Shown here one piece after another: positions 51,845 through 59,651 of a stretch of 64,000 nucleotides of DNA. This stretch comes from Rothia kristinae NBRC 15354. Lineage in GTDB: Bacteria; Actinomycetota; Actinomycetes; Actinomycetales; Micrococcaceae. How positions within the stretch are numbered: the first letter of the stretch is position 1; every line of letters starts with the position of its first letter. Under the pieces are notes generated by a model. The model did no database searches, was not told where the DNA came from, and saw only the letters and a list, made by a program, of their open reading frames with translations. The translations under genes and the position numbers were made by a program. The stretch lies in NCBI RefSeq assembly GCF_001570865.1, contig NZ_BCSM01000005.1:62001-126000 (forward strand), given 5' to 3'.

Positions 51845-54066
51845 ACGCCCAGCACAGCACCCCACGCGCCGACCACCACGTCGAGCCCCACAGCGACCGC
51901 GACCGGCACCATCCCCAGCACCTGGATCCGCAGGCCCGCCCGGGCCGACGCTGGCTGCGCATCCTGCTGCCGGCCCTGCTGATCCTCGCCTGGCTGGCGG
52001 TAACCGGCATCGGCGGGCCCTACTTCGGGAAGATCTCCGAGGTGACCTCGGAATCGGCCACGGACCGGCTGCCCGCCAGCGCCCAGTCCACCGAGGTGGC
52101 CCAGCGCCTGGCCGACTTCAAGGAATCCGACGCGATCCCGGCGATCGTCGTGCTGGAGAACCCGGACGGGATCACCGAGCAGGACACCGCCTGGGCCCAG
52201 CAGCTGGCGAAGGACTCGGGCCGCGAGGTGCCCCTGGACGGGGCGGCCTCCCCGGCGATCCCCTCCGAGGACGGCAAGGCCCTGCAGATCGTGCTGCCCC
52301 TGGATTCCGGGGCGCAGCCCGACGACGCCGTGACCGCCCTGCGGGAGCGGCTGAACGAGGCCCCCGAGGGCCTGCGCGGGTGGGTCACGGGCCCGGCCGG
52401 GTTCACCGCGGATCTGGCCGAGGCCTTCTCCGGGATCGACGGCATCCTGCTGGCGGTGGCCCTGGTCGTGGTGTTCGTGATCCTGCTGGCGGTCTACCGC
52501 TCGCCCCTGCTGCCGATCCTGGTGCTGCTGACCTCCCTGGCCGCCCTGTCCGCCTCCATCCTGGTGATCTGGCACCTGGCCGACGCCGCGTGGCTGAGCA
52601 TCAACGGGCAGATCCAGGGCATCCTGTTCATCCTCGTCATCGGCGCGGCCACGGACTACTCCCTGCTGTTCGTGGCCCGCTACCGCGAAGCCCTGCAGAC
52701 CCACCGCACGGTGCCCGCGGCGATGCGCGCGGCCTGGCGGGGCACCATCGAGCCGGTGGCCGCCTCCGGCGGCACCGTCATCGCCGGGCTGCTGTGCCTG
52801 ATGTTCTCCTCCCTGAAGACCAACGCCGCCCTCGGCCCGGTGGCCGCCACCGGCATCGTCTTCGCGATGCTCGCGGCCCTGACCCTCCTGCCGGCGCTGC
52901 TGCTGATCTTCGGCCGTGTGGCCTTCTGGCCCGCCCGTCCGCGCTTCCGAGGCGAGGACTTCACGCCCCCGGCCCGGCTGTGGGGCGGCATCGCGCGGCG
53001 GGTGGGGCGCCGAGCCCGCCCGATCTGGCTGGTCAGCGCCGCAGCCCTCGTGATCATGGCGGCCTTCGCCCTGCAGTTCCGGGCCTCCGGGGTCCCGCAG
53101 TCGGAGCTGATCCTCGGCCACTCCGACGCCCGGGACGGCCAGCAGGTCCAGGCCGAGCACTTCCCCGGCGGCTCCGGGACCCCGGCGCAGGTGGTCGTCG
53201 CGGCCGACGCCGAGCAGCAGGCCGGGCAGATCCTGCGGGAGACCGACGGCGTGGATTCGGTCAGCGTGGTCGCCGCGGATTCCCCCACCGGCACGGTGCC
53301 GCTGGATCAGCAGCAGCGCTCCGCCCCGCCCTACGACGGGGCGCAGCCCACCGTGGCCGAGGGGGACGTGATGCTGGAGGTGACCCTGGCCGACGCCCCG
53401 GATTCGGCGGCCGCGGAGGACACGGTGCAGCGGATGCGGGACCGGATCACCGCCGCGGATGCGCACGCCCTGGTGGGCGGGACCACCGCCCAGGATCTGG
53501 ACACCCTAGAGGCGGCCAGCGCGGACCGGGCGCTGATCATCCCGATCATCCTCGCGGTGATCACCGTGATCCTCATGCTCCTGCTGCGCTCGATCCTCGC
53601 CCCGCTGCTGCTGGTGGCCACCACCGTGGTCAGCTACCTCGCGGCCCTGGGGGTGGGCGCCCTGGTGTTCCACCACCTGCTGGGCTTCTCGAACGCCGAC
53701 CCCACGGTGCCGCTGTACGCCTTCGTGTTCCTCGTGGCCCTGGGCATCGACTACAACATCTTCCTGATGACCCGGGTGCGGGAGGAGTCCCTGAGCGCGG
53801 GCACCCGCGAGGGGGTGCTGCGGGGGCTGCGCCTGACCGGCGGGGTGATCACCGCGGCCGGCGTCGTGCTGGCGGCGACCTTCGCGGCGCTGGCCGTGAT
53901 CCCGCTGATGTTCCTGGCGCAGCTGGCCTTCCTGGTGGCCTTCGGCGTGCTGCTGGACACCACTCTGGTGCGGGCCCTGCTGGTCCCGGCCCTGGTGCAC
54001 GACATCGGCGACGCCGTGTGGTGGCCCTCGAAGCTGCGCCACGGGCCGATTCGCTCCCGGGACTGA
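51841..54066 (+). CDS. MMPL family RND-type transporter
   Basis: A 741-aa inner-membrane exporter of the MMPL/HAE2 family. It has twelve helices in two halves, with large extracytoplasmic loops after the first and seventh helices. The proton-relay region of each half is visible: GAATDYSLLFVARYREAL near 268 and ALGIDYNIFLMTRVREESL near 635 (the GxxxDY pattern). A His-rich cytoplasmic N-terminus (about 1-35) precedes helix 1. GTG overlaps the MarR stop. The MarR operator predicts drug or solvent inducible expression. Not a mycobacterial MmpL of lipid-export type by length; closer to YdfJ-like exporters. Confidence 0.9.
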   Translation: MNAQHSTPRADHHVEPHSDRDRHHPQHLDPQARPGRRWLRILLPALLILAWLAVTGIGGPYFGKISEVTSESATDRLPASAQSTEVAQRLADFKESDAIPAIVVLENPDGITEQDTAWAQQLAKDSGREVPLDGAASPAIPSEDGKALQIVLPLDSGAQPDDAVTALRERLNEAPEGLRGWVTGPAGFTADLAEAFSGIDGILLAVALVVVFVILLAVYRSPLLPILVLLTSLAALSASILVIWHLADAAWLSINGQIQGILFILVIGAATDYSLLFVARYREALQTHRTVPAAMRAAWRGTIEPVAASGGTVIAGLLCLMFSSLKTNAALGPVAATGIVFAMLAALTLLPALLLIFGRVAFWPARPRFRGEDFTPPARLWGGIARRVGRRARPIWLVSAAALVIMAAFALQFRASGVPQSELILGHSDARDGQQVQAEHFPGGSGTPAQVVVAADAEQQAGQILRETDGVDSVSVVAADSPTGTVPLDQQQRSAPPYDGAQPTVAEGDVMLEVTLADAPDSAAAEDTVQRMRDRITAADAHALVGGTTAQDLDTLEAASADRALIIPIILAVITVILMLLLRSILAPLLLVATTVVSYLAALGVGALVFHHLLGFSNADPTVPLYAFVFLVALGIDYNIFLMTRVREESLSAGTREGVLRGLRLTGGVITAAGVVLAATFAALAVIPLMFLAQLAFLVAFGVLLDTTLVRALLVPALVHDIGDAVWWPSKLRHGPIRSRD

Positions 54067-54085
54067 CCCGGCGCGAGGGCGGGCC

Positions 54086-54589
54086 TCAGCCGCGGGGGCG
54101 GGCGGTCTCGGCCTGCACCGTGTGGGCCAGGCGCCGCAGGGAGGAGCGCCACGCGGTGGCAACCCCGGGGTGCACCTCCGGGGGCAGGGGCCCCTGGCTG
54201 AGCACCACCCGGGTGCCCGGGGCGCCGTCGACCTCCCGCTCCAGGAACTCGATGCGGTGCAGCACCTGCGCGTCGCTGGCCTGCCCGTCCGGGCCGGGCA
54301 GGGACTCCCGGTGCTCCAGCAGCTGATCCGGGACCACCGAGACGAACGTGGAGTACAGGGGCACCGCCTGGCCGGGGTTCTCGTGGTGGACCATCGCCAG
54401 CCGCAGGATCCCGCCCGGGCGGGCGTCCAGGGAGATGGTGTGCACCGGGACGATCCAGCCCTCGGGGCCGTACCAGGCGGCCAGGCGCAGCGGATCCAGG
54501 AACGCCGCGTAGACCTCCCGGCGCGGGGCCCGCACATCCTGGGAGACGGAGACGATCTGGCGGGCCGGGACCGTGGCGAGGATGCTCAT
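54086..54589 (-). CDS. SRPBCC (AHSA1-like) domain protein
   Basis: A 167-aa protein of the START/SRPBCC superfamily. The pattern is APRREVYAAFLDPLRLAAWY near residue 22-41, GPEGW, a central curved sheet (SLDARPGGILRLAMVHHENP) and a C-terminal long helix beginning VATAWRSSLRRLAHTV that closes the ligand cavity. The role of such small proteins is unknown; many bind hydrophobic ligands. The start overlaps the tgt stop (ATGA), so it is the second gene of a tgt operon. It converges on MMPL with 19 nt between stops and no hairpin. Confidence 0.82.
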   Translation of the reverse strand: MSILATVPARQIVSVSQDVRAPRREVYAAFLDPLRLAAWYGPEGWIVPVHTISLDARPGGILRLAMVHHENPGQAVPLYSTFVSVVPDQLLEHRESLPGPDGQASDAQVLHRIEFLEREVDGAPGTRVVLSQGPLPPEVHPGVATAWRSSLRRLAHTVQAETARPRG

Positions 54590-56037
54590 GCGCGCCCCTT
54601 CCCGGCCGACGCCGCGTCATCGGATGGTGCCGCGCCCGACGCCGGTCCCGGCGTCGTGCGCGCGGCGTAGTACCGGCCCAGGAACTCGTCCCGGTAGGCG
54701 AAGTAGTCCCCCGAGGCGATGGTCTGCCGCGCGGTGTCGACCATCCGCACGATGAACCGCTCGTTGTGGATCGACGCCAGGGTCGCGGCCAGGCGCTCCT
54801 TGGCCTTGAACAGGTGGTGCAGGTACGCCCGGGTGTAGTGGGTGCAGGTGTAGCAGTCGCAGCCGTCCACGATCGGGGAGAAGTCCGTCTTGAACCGGGC
54901 GTTGCTGACGTTGAAGCGCCCATCCGGGGAGTACACCGCGGAGGTGCGGGCCACCCGGGTGGGGGAGACGCAGTCGAAGGTGTCCGCCCCGTTCTCGATG
55001 GCCACGAAGATGTCATCCGGCTCGGAGATGCCCAGCAGGTGCCGAGGCTTGGCCTCCGGCAGCTCCTCCGAGCACCACCGCACGATCGTGCCGAGGTTCT
55101 CCTTCTCCAGGGCCCCGCCCAGCCCGAAGCCGTTGAAGCCCATCGCGCCCAGGTCCCGGCAGGCCTTCCGGCGCAGGTCCTCGTACTGAGCGCCCTGGAT
55201 CACCCCGAACAGCGCCTGATAGGGCTTCCCGGCCCGCTGCTCGGTGAGCCGCCGGTGCTCGGCCACGCAGCGCAGCGCCCAGAGGCGGGTCCGCTCCAGT
55301 GCCAGCTCCTGGTACCCCCGGGAGTTGTAGAGGGTGGTCAGCTCGTCGAAGGCGAACATGATGTCCGCGCCCAGCTGATGCTGCACCCGCATCGAGACCT
55401 CCGGGGTGAAGCGGTGCCGGTCCCCGTTCAGATGCGAGCGGAAGGTCACCCCGTCGTCGTCCACGTAGGCCATGCGCTCCTTGCCCGCGGCGACGTCGTC
55501 ATCGCCCACCGGGCGCCCATCCGCGCCGACGGCGCCGGTCACGGTGCCCATGTCGATGACCTTCTTGAACCCCGAGCCCAGGGACATCACCTGGAAGCCG
55601 CCGGAATCGGTGAAGGTGGGGCCGGGCCAGTTCATGAACGCGCCCAGCCCGCCCGCGGCGTCCAGGACCTCCGGGCCCGGCTGCAGGTACAGGTGGTAGG
55701 CGTTGGCCAGCAGCGCCTGCGCCCCCAGCTCGGCCATGGACTCCGGCAGCACCGCCTTGACGGTGGCCTGCGTGCCCACGGGGATGAACGCGGGGGTCGC
55801 GATGGATCCGTGCGGGGTGGTGATCACCCCGGTGCGTCCCAGGAACTGCCCGCCGTCGTTGCGCTCGCGGGCGCTGCGGGTGCCGCGGGCGTCGTCGGTC
55901 TCGGCCAGGCGGGCGCCGACGGCGAAGCCGAAGGCGGCGGTTCCGGACGGCGGGGCGGTGTTCTCTGCGGGTTCGGCGCCGGGGTTGCTGGCGGCGACGC
56001 CGGGGGTGGGACGCTGGGGGCTCTCTGCGGTCGGCAC
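54586..56037 (-). CDS. tgt: tRNA-guanine transglycosylase (queuine tRNA-ribosyltransferase)
   Basis: A 483-aa enzyme that exchanges G34 of GUN-anticodon tRNAs for a queuine precursor. Catalytic and guide residues can be read: TFTDSGGFQVMSLG near residue 142 (Asp), FAFDELTTL near 235, GVIQGAQYEDLR near 280, CVSPTRVARTSAVYSP near 365, and the zinc set CDCYTCTHYTRAYLHHL (about 400-416). A Pro/Ala-rich N-terminal extension of about 50 residues precedes the barrel. The GTG at 56037 has TAGGAT 6 nt upstream (leaderless). No queuosine biosynthesis genes are in the window, so it may use salvaged bases. Confidence 0.93.
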   Translation of the reverse strand: MPTAESPQRPTPGVAASNPGAEPAENTAPPSGTAAFGFAVGARLAETDDARGTRSARERNDGGQFLGRTGVITTPHGSIATPAFIPVGTQATVKAVLPESMAELGAQALLANAYHLYLQPGPEVLDAAGGLGAFMNWPGPTFTDSGGFQVMSLGSGFKKVIDMGTVTGAVGADGRPVGDDDVAAGKERMAYVDDDGVTFRSHLNGDRHRFTPEVSMRVQHQLGADIMFAFDELTTLYNSRGYQELALERTRLWALRCVAEHRRLTEQRAGKPYQALFGVIQGAQYEDLRRKACRDLGAMGFNGFGLGGALEKENLGTIVRWCSEELPEAKPRHLLGISEPDDIFVAIENGADTFDCVSPTRVARTSAVYSPDGRFNVSNARFKTDFSPIVDGCDCYTCTHYTRAYLHHLFKAKERLAATLASIHNERFIVRMVDTARQTIASGDYFAYRDEFLGRYYAARTTPGPASGAAPSDDAASAGKGRA

Positions 56038-56043
56038 CCGTCC

Positions 56044-56049
56044 ATCCTA
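56044..56049 (-). promoter_or_regulatory. Putative -10 element, leaderless tgt promoter
   Basis: TAGGAT on the minus strand, 6 nt before the GTG at 56037 (spacer GGACGG). Confidence 0.45.
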
Positions 56050-56129
56050 CGGGGTGGGGTGTCCGGCGCTGCGGGTCCGGGGGGCGCGGGTCAAGGGCGG
56101 GGTGCCGGGGGTCTTTCCTCCGACCCCGC

Positions 56130-56173
56130 ATTGCACTAGGGTTCCGGATACGCAGGATTGCACAAGGGTTCCG
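56130..56173 (+). repeat. Pair of 17-bp direct repeats upstream of the HTH-nucleotidyltransferase operon
   Basis: ATTGCACTAGGGTTCCG (56130-56146) and ATTGCACAAGGGTTCCG (56157-56173) differ in one base and recur with a 27-bp period. They lie 33 bp before the HTH gene start and 93 bp from the tgt GTG. The TTGCAC half may serve as -35, and the repeats are good candidates for HTH-protein binding sites. Confidence 0.65.
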
Positions 56174-56205
56174 CCAACAGGGCTTCCGGAAGGGGGTGGG
56201 GCGCG

Positions 56206-56922
56206 ATGGCGCAGCGGGAGCAGACGGCGCAGCCTCGGCGCGGCGCGGGGGCACCGGCAGGAGAGGTCGACCGGGAGACCCTCAGCGTGCGGGAGGCCGC
56301 CGAGCACCTGGGCGTGAGTCAGCGCCGAGCGCGGACGCTGATCGCCGAAGGCCGGCTGGCCGCGCAGAAGCTCGGCGGGCGGTGGGAGATCAGCAGGAGT
56401 GCGGTGCAGAACCGAGTTGCTGACGGCGCCTTCCCGGTGCGGCCGATGTCGCCGAGGTCCTTCGACATGCTGTTGGAGCGCCTGCGCAGCATGGTGGACA
56501 CGGCTCAGGAAGGACGGCTGCGAGCCGATGCCGTCGAACGGCTTCGTGTGGAGCGTCGGCTGCAGCAGCTGCGATCTGCCGCCGAGCCCGCCCGATTGCT
56601 TCGCGCCTGGTCCCGCGGCCTGTGGCCGAAACCGGAGATCCGGTGGGTTGCCCCGGATCCGGACCTGTTGGACCGGCTCCCGTTGACCGGGGTGAGCCAC
56701 CCCGGTATCCGCATGTCCGTGCCCGGTGAACTGGAAGTGCAGATGCGGAAGATTCCCACCGAATGGTCGAGGGAGCGCATGGCGGAAACCCCGGTGAAGC
56801 TGGTGATCCATCGCCGGGACGCTGCTCCTGACCTGATGACCGCTCTGGTGGATCTGGCGCATCGACCCGGCGTCCGTGAGGACCGGAGGGTCGCAGAAGT
56901 GGTGCGGAACGGGGCATCATGA
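56206..56922 (+). CDS. Excisionase-type HTH protein, putative antitoxin/regulator
   Basis: A 238-aa protein. Residues about 26-70 form an excisionase/MerR-like winged helix (TLSVREAAEHLGVSQRRART, then LIAEGRLAAQKLGGRWEISR). The rest is helical (an Arg/Leu-rich stretch at about 95-140) with a C-terminal part I do not recognise (LTGVSHPGIRMSVPGELEVQ). GGAAGGGGGTGG is ahead of the ATG at 56206. Its stop overlaps the nucleotidyltransferase start (ATGA). HTH antitoxins followed by nucleotidyltransferase toxins of the AbiE/AbiEii kind have this gene order, so an antitoxin-regulator role is proposed. Two direct repeats lie upstream. Confidence 0.7.
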   Translation: MAQREQTAQPRRGAGAPAGEVDRETLSVREAAEHLGVSQRRARTLIAEGRLAAQKLGGRWEISRSAVQNRVADGAFPVRPMSPRSFDMLLERLRSMVDTAQEGRLRADAVERLRVERRLQQLRSAAEPARLLRAWSRGLWPKPEIRWVAPDPDLLDRLPLTGVSHPGIRMSVPGELEVQMRKIPTEWSRERMAETPVKLVIHRRDAAPDLMTALVDLAHRPGVREDRRVAEVVRNGAS

Positions 56923-57653
56923 CCCCGAACATCGTGGTGAACGCGCCGTACCTGGTCGAACGCCAGCGCCGGGGCTGGTCCACGCTCTTCGCCCTGTACC
57001 GGGAGATGCCCTCCGGATGGACCGTCATCGGCGGGCAGATGGCCCAGCTGCATGCCTGGGAGCGTGGTGTCGCGCCCGCGCGGACCACGGAAGACATCGA
57101 TGCCGGTCTGGGCTATCGGGAGGTCCCGGAGATCGGAGTGACCGCCAGCCGGTTTCTGCAGGACGCAGGGTACCGTCCGGTGCTCACCAACCCGGACGGG
57201 CCGCAGGTCCGGTGGCGCAGAGACGATACGGAGATCGATCTGCTGATCCCCGTCAATGCCGGCAGATCCAAGCACGATGTCCTCGGCCGGCGCCTGCTGG
57301 AGGGGCACGGCATCCAGCAGGCCCTCGACCGGAGCGAAGCGATCACCTTGAGAATGGTGGACGGTGAGGAGGGGATGGTGCTGCGCCCTACGCTGTACAG
57401 CAGCCTGGTCGCCAAGTGCGCGGCTCTGTCCAACACCAGCGACAGCGAATGGGACAGGCACGTGGACGACATCCTGTTCCTGGCGCAGATGCTGGATCGG
57501 AAAGAAGTGGAGGTCGGGCAGATCCGTCCTCGAGACCGGCAGCACTTCCTGCGAGCGAAGAATCGCCTGGAGAGCCAGCTTCGGGCGGGCTCACTGCACG
57601 ACCCGGATGCGGTGAGGCGGATCAGCGCCCTCGCAGAAGGCGCCGTCCCTTAG
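56919..57653 (+). CDS. Nucleotidyltransferase, AbiEii-like, putative toxin
   Basis: A 244-aa protein with a minimal nucleotidyltransferase core. GG at residues 38-39 (WTVIGGQMAQLHAW), then TTEDID at 56-61 (the DxD metal ligands) and EID at 105-107 (the third carboxylate), so the catalytic triad is present. The C-terminal half is helical (HVDDILFLAQMLDRKEVE). This is the layout of AbiEii and related DUF1814 toxins, which may add nucleotides to tRNA or proteins. The coupled HTH protein upstream is the likely partner. It converges on DUF4916 with 8 nt between stops. Confidence 0.75.
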   Translation: MTPNIVVNAPYLVERQRRGWSTLFALYREMPSGWTVIGGQMAQLHAWERGVAPARTTEDIDAGLGYREVPEIGVTASRFLQDAGYRPVLTNPDGPQVRWRRDDTEIDLLIPVNAGRSKHDVLGRRLLEGHGIQQALDRSEAITLRMVDGEEGMVLRPTLYSSLVAKCAALSNTSDSEWDRHVDDILFLAQMLDRKEVEVGQIRPRDRQHFLRAKNRLESQLRAGSLHDPDAVRRISALAEGAVP

Positions 57654-57661
57654 CTTCCGGA

Positions 57662-58207
57662 TCAGCACCGACCCCAGCCCATGTGCGCCAGGGCCCGGTG
57701 CACCAGGTCTCCGCCGCCGCCCTCGAACTCGGCCTGCACCTGCGCGTCCATCGCCTCCTCGGGCGTGAACCAGGTCAGTTGCAGCGCGTCCTGACGGGGC
57801 TCGCAGTCGCCCTGCACCGGGATCACGTAGCACAGGGCCACGCTGTGCTGGCGCTCATCGGTCAGCCCGGACTGTGAGGGGCTCGGGAAGTACTCCGCGA
57901 CCGTGAACGGGGTCAGGGAGGCCGGCAGCTGCGGCATCGCCAGCGGCCCCAGGTCCTTCTCCAGGTGGCGCAGCAGGGCCGCGCGGATCGTCTCCCGGTA
58001 GTGCACCCGCCCGGAGACGAAGGAGCGCACCATCTCCCCGTCCTCGTTGGGCCGCAGCAGCAGCCCGACCTCCACGACGTTGCCCAACGGGTCCAGGACC
58101 ACCGGGATCGCCTGGACGTAGACCATCGGCAGCTTCCGACGGGCGGCGGCCAGCTCCTCCTCGGTCAGCCAGCCGGGGACGGGATCCGGGGTGCGCACAG
58201 TGCTCAT
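57662..58207 (-). CDS. DUF4916 family NUDIX-like protein
   Basis: A 181-aa protein of the actinobacterial DUF4916 group, related to NUDIX hydrolases. Typical segments are GWLTEEELAAARRKLPMVYV near residue 13, VEVGLLLRPNEDGEMVRSFV, SGRVHYRETIRAALLRHLEK then DLGPLAMPQLPAS, and QDALQLTWFTPEEAM. The Nudix box is degenerate, with no clear GX5EX7REUXEEXGU pattern, so hydrolase activity is uncertain. It stands alone. A TAGAAC at 6 nt from the ATG resembles the leaderless pattern but lacks the last T. Confidence 0.75.
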   Translation of the reverse strand: MSTVRTPDPVPGWLTEEELAAARRKLPMVYVQAIPVVLDPLGNVVEVGLLLRPNEDGEMVRSFVSGRVHYRETIRAALLRHLEKDLGPLAMPQLPASLTPFTVAEYFPSPSQSGLTDERQHSVALCYVIPVQGDCEPRQDALQLTWFTPEEAMDAQVQAEFEGGGGDLVHRALAHMGWGRC

Positions 58208-58293
58208 GCCTCGGTTCTATCGCACCGGGAGGGCCCGGGCCACCCCCGTCAGGCCCGGACCGGGAGGTTCGGCTACCCGCTGAACGCCGGATC

Positions 58294-59640
58294 TCAGCTC
58301 AGCCGGGCGGCGGCCTCCAGGATCGTCCAGGCCTGCACCTGCGAGGACAGCTGCACGGGAGCCCCGGCGGGCAGGGTCTGCGACGTCGGCCGGGAGGCGT
58401 CCGGGGAGAACACGGCCACCGGCGTGCCCCGCACCTCGGTCACATCCACCCCGTCCTCGTTCAGCGGCAGGTCCGGGTCGAACTCCCGGCGCCCGGCCCA
58501 CAGCAGCTCCGCGGTGGCCAGCACCAGATCCCGGGCGGTGGCCCGCGCGGTGGAGGCCAACCGGGTGTCCCGGGCCGCCTGGGTGAGGTACCGGGCGAGG
58601 ATCCCCGCGAACAGCCCCGCATCCCCGGAGCCCCGCGTGTTGAGGATCCGCACCGGGGTGCCCTCCACCTCGAGGCTCGTGGTCATCTTCTCCGCGATCA
58701 GACCGATCAGCTCCTCCGCGTGCTCCAGGTCCGCCCCCGGGGTCTCCAGCAGGGCGCCGAGCACCGTGCCCTGGTTGTAGGAGTACAGGTTGCGCTCCAC
58801 CCGGTGCTCCACGGTGCCGTCCTGCTGCGCCACCAGCTTGATGCCGTCCCAGTAGCCCTGGCCCTCGGCGAACAGCCGCTCGCGCAGCCAGTCCAGCAGC
58901 CGCTGGGAGGTCTGGGCCTGCCCCGCGTGGGCCAGGGCGATCGGCGCGGTGGCCGGGGTGTTCTTGAAGTCCAGCTTCTTGGACCAGAACGCGCCCCCGC
59001 CGGTCTCGGCCGTGATGGCCCGGCGCAGCTGCGGGTACAGCGTCCGGGCGGCGTCCTGGGCCGGGGCGCTGCCCTCGCCATCGACCTTCCGGCTCAGCGC
59101 ATCCAGGCGGCGCACGGCCAGGGTCAGCCAGGCCATGTCGTCGAAGAACGAGTTCACGTAGGTGCCGCCGTTGTGCCAGCGGATGCCGCGCAGCAGCCGA
59201 CGCCCCCGCTGCAGCCACTCGCGGGCCAGCTCGGAGCGGTGCTCGCGGTGCGCGCGCAGCCCGGCGTCGACGATCGCGTCCAGCAGGTGCGTCTGCCACC
59301 AGTAGTTCCAGCCCAGCACCTTCGTCTTCAGCTCCTTCGGCGCGGGCGCTGCGGGCTCGCCGATCAGGGTCCCGGGGACCCCCAGCAGGCGGTGGGTGAA
59401 CAGCTCGAGGACGGAGTGCGCGGCAAGCTCCGCCCGCTGGGAGGCCTCCTCGCGGGCAGAGGCGACGGAGCGCTCGCGGTGCCGGGCCGAGCGCGGGCCC
59501 TCCGACGCCGCTGATTCCCCGTCGGCTGCGGGGCCCCTGTGGGGTGCCGGTTCCCTGCCGGTCGCAGTGCGCGCGGCCCGGTCCTGCGGGGCGCCGGCGC
59601 TTCGGTTCTGCGGCGCGCGGGGGTCGGAGTTCTCGGCCAC
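58294..59640 (-). CDS. GH76-like glycoside hydrolase (alpha-1,6-mannanase family)
   Basis: A 448-aa protein. Residues 1-65 are disordered (Arg/Ala/Ser/Pro), with no signal peptide visible. The (alpha/alpha)6-barrel that follows has the GH76 catalytic Asp pair in YVNSFFDDMAWLTLAVRRL near 165, FWSKKLDFKNTPATAPIAL near 220, and NLYSYNQGTVLGALLE near 282. GH76 enzymes cleave alpha-1,6-mannan; here the lack of a signal peptide suggests a cytosolic or membrane-face substrate, or an unrecognised export route. GTG at 59640 is preferred because AAGGAGG precedes it; another GTG at 59655 is in frame. It is 11 nt after the RluA-type gene. Confidence 0.83.
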   Translation of the reverse strand: MAENSDPRAPQNRSAGAPQDRAARTATGREPAPHRGPAADGESAASEGPRSARHRERSVASAREEASQRAELAAHSVLELFTHRLLGVPGTLIGEPAAPAPKELKTKVLGWNYWWQTHLLDAIVDAGLRAHREHRSELAREWLQRGRRLLRGIRWHNGGTYVNSFFDDMAWLTLAVRRLDALSRKVDGEGSAPAQDAARTLYPQLRRAITAETGGGAFWSKKLDFKNTPATAPIALAHAGQAQTSQRLLDWLRERLFAEGQGYWDGIKLVAQQDGTVEHRVERNLYSYNQGTVLGALLETPGADLEHAEELIGLIAEKMTTSLEVEGTPVRILNTRGSGDAGLFAGILARYLTQAARDTRLASTARATARDLVLATAELLWAGRREFDPDLPLNEDGVDVTEVRGTPVAVFSPDASRPTSQTLPAGAPVQLSSQVQAWTILEAAARLS

Positions 59641-59651
59641 GGCGGCCTCCT

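Noticed and set aside
57654-57661. Terminator between the nucleotidyltransferase and DUF4916 genes
   Set aside because: The gap is 8 nt and no hairpin can form there.
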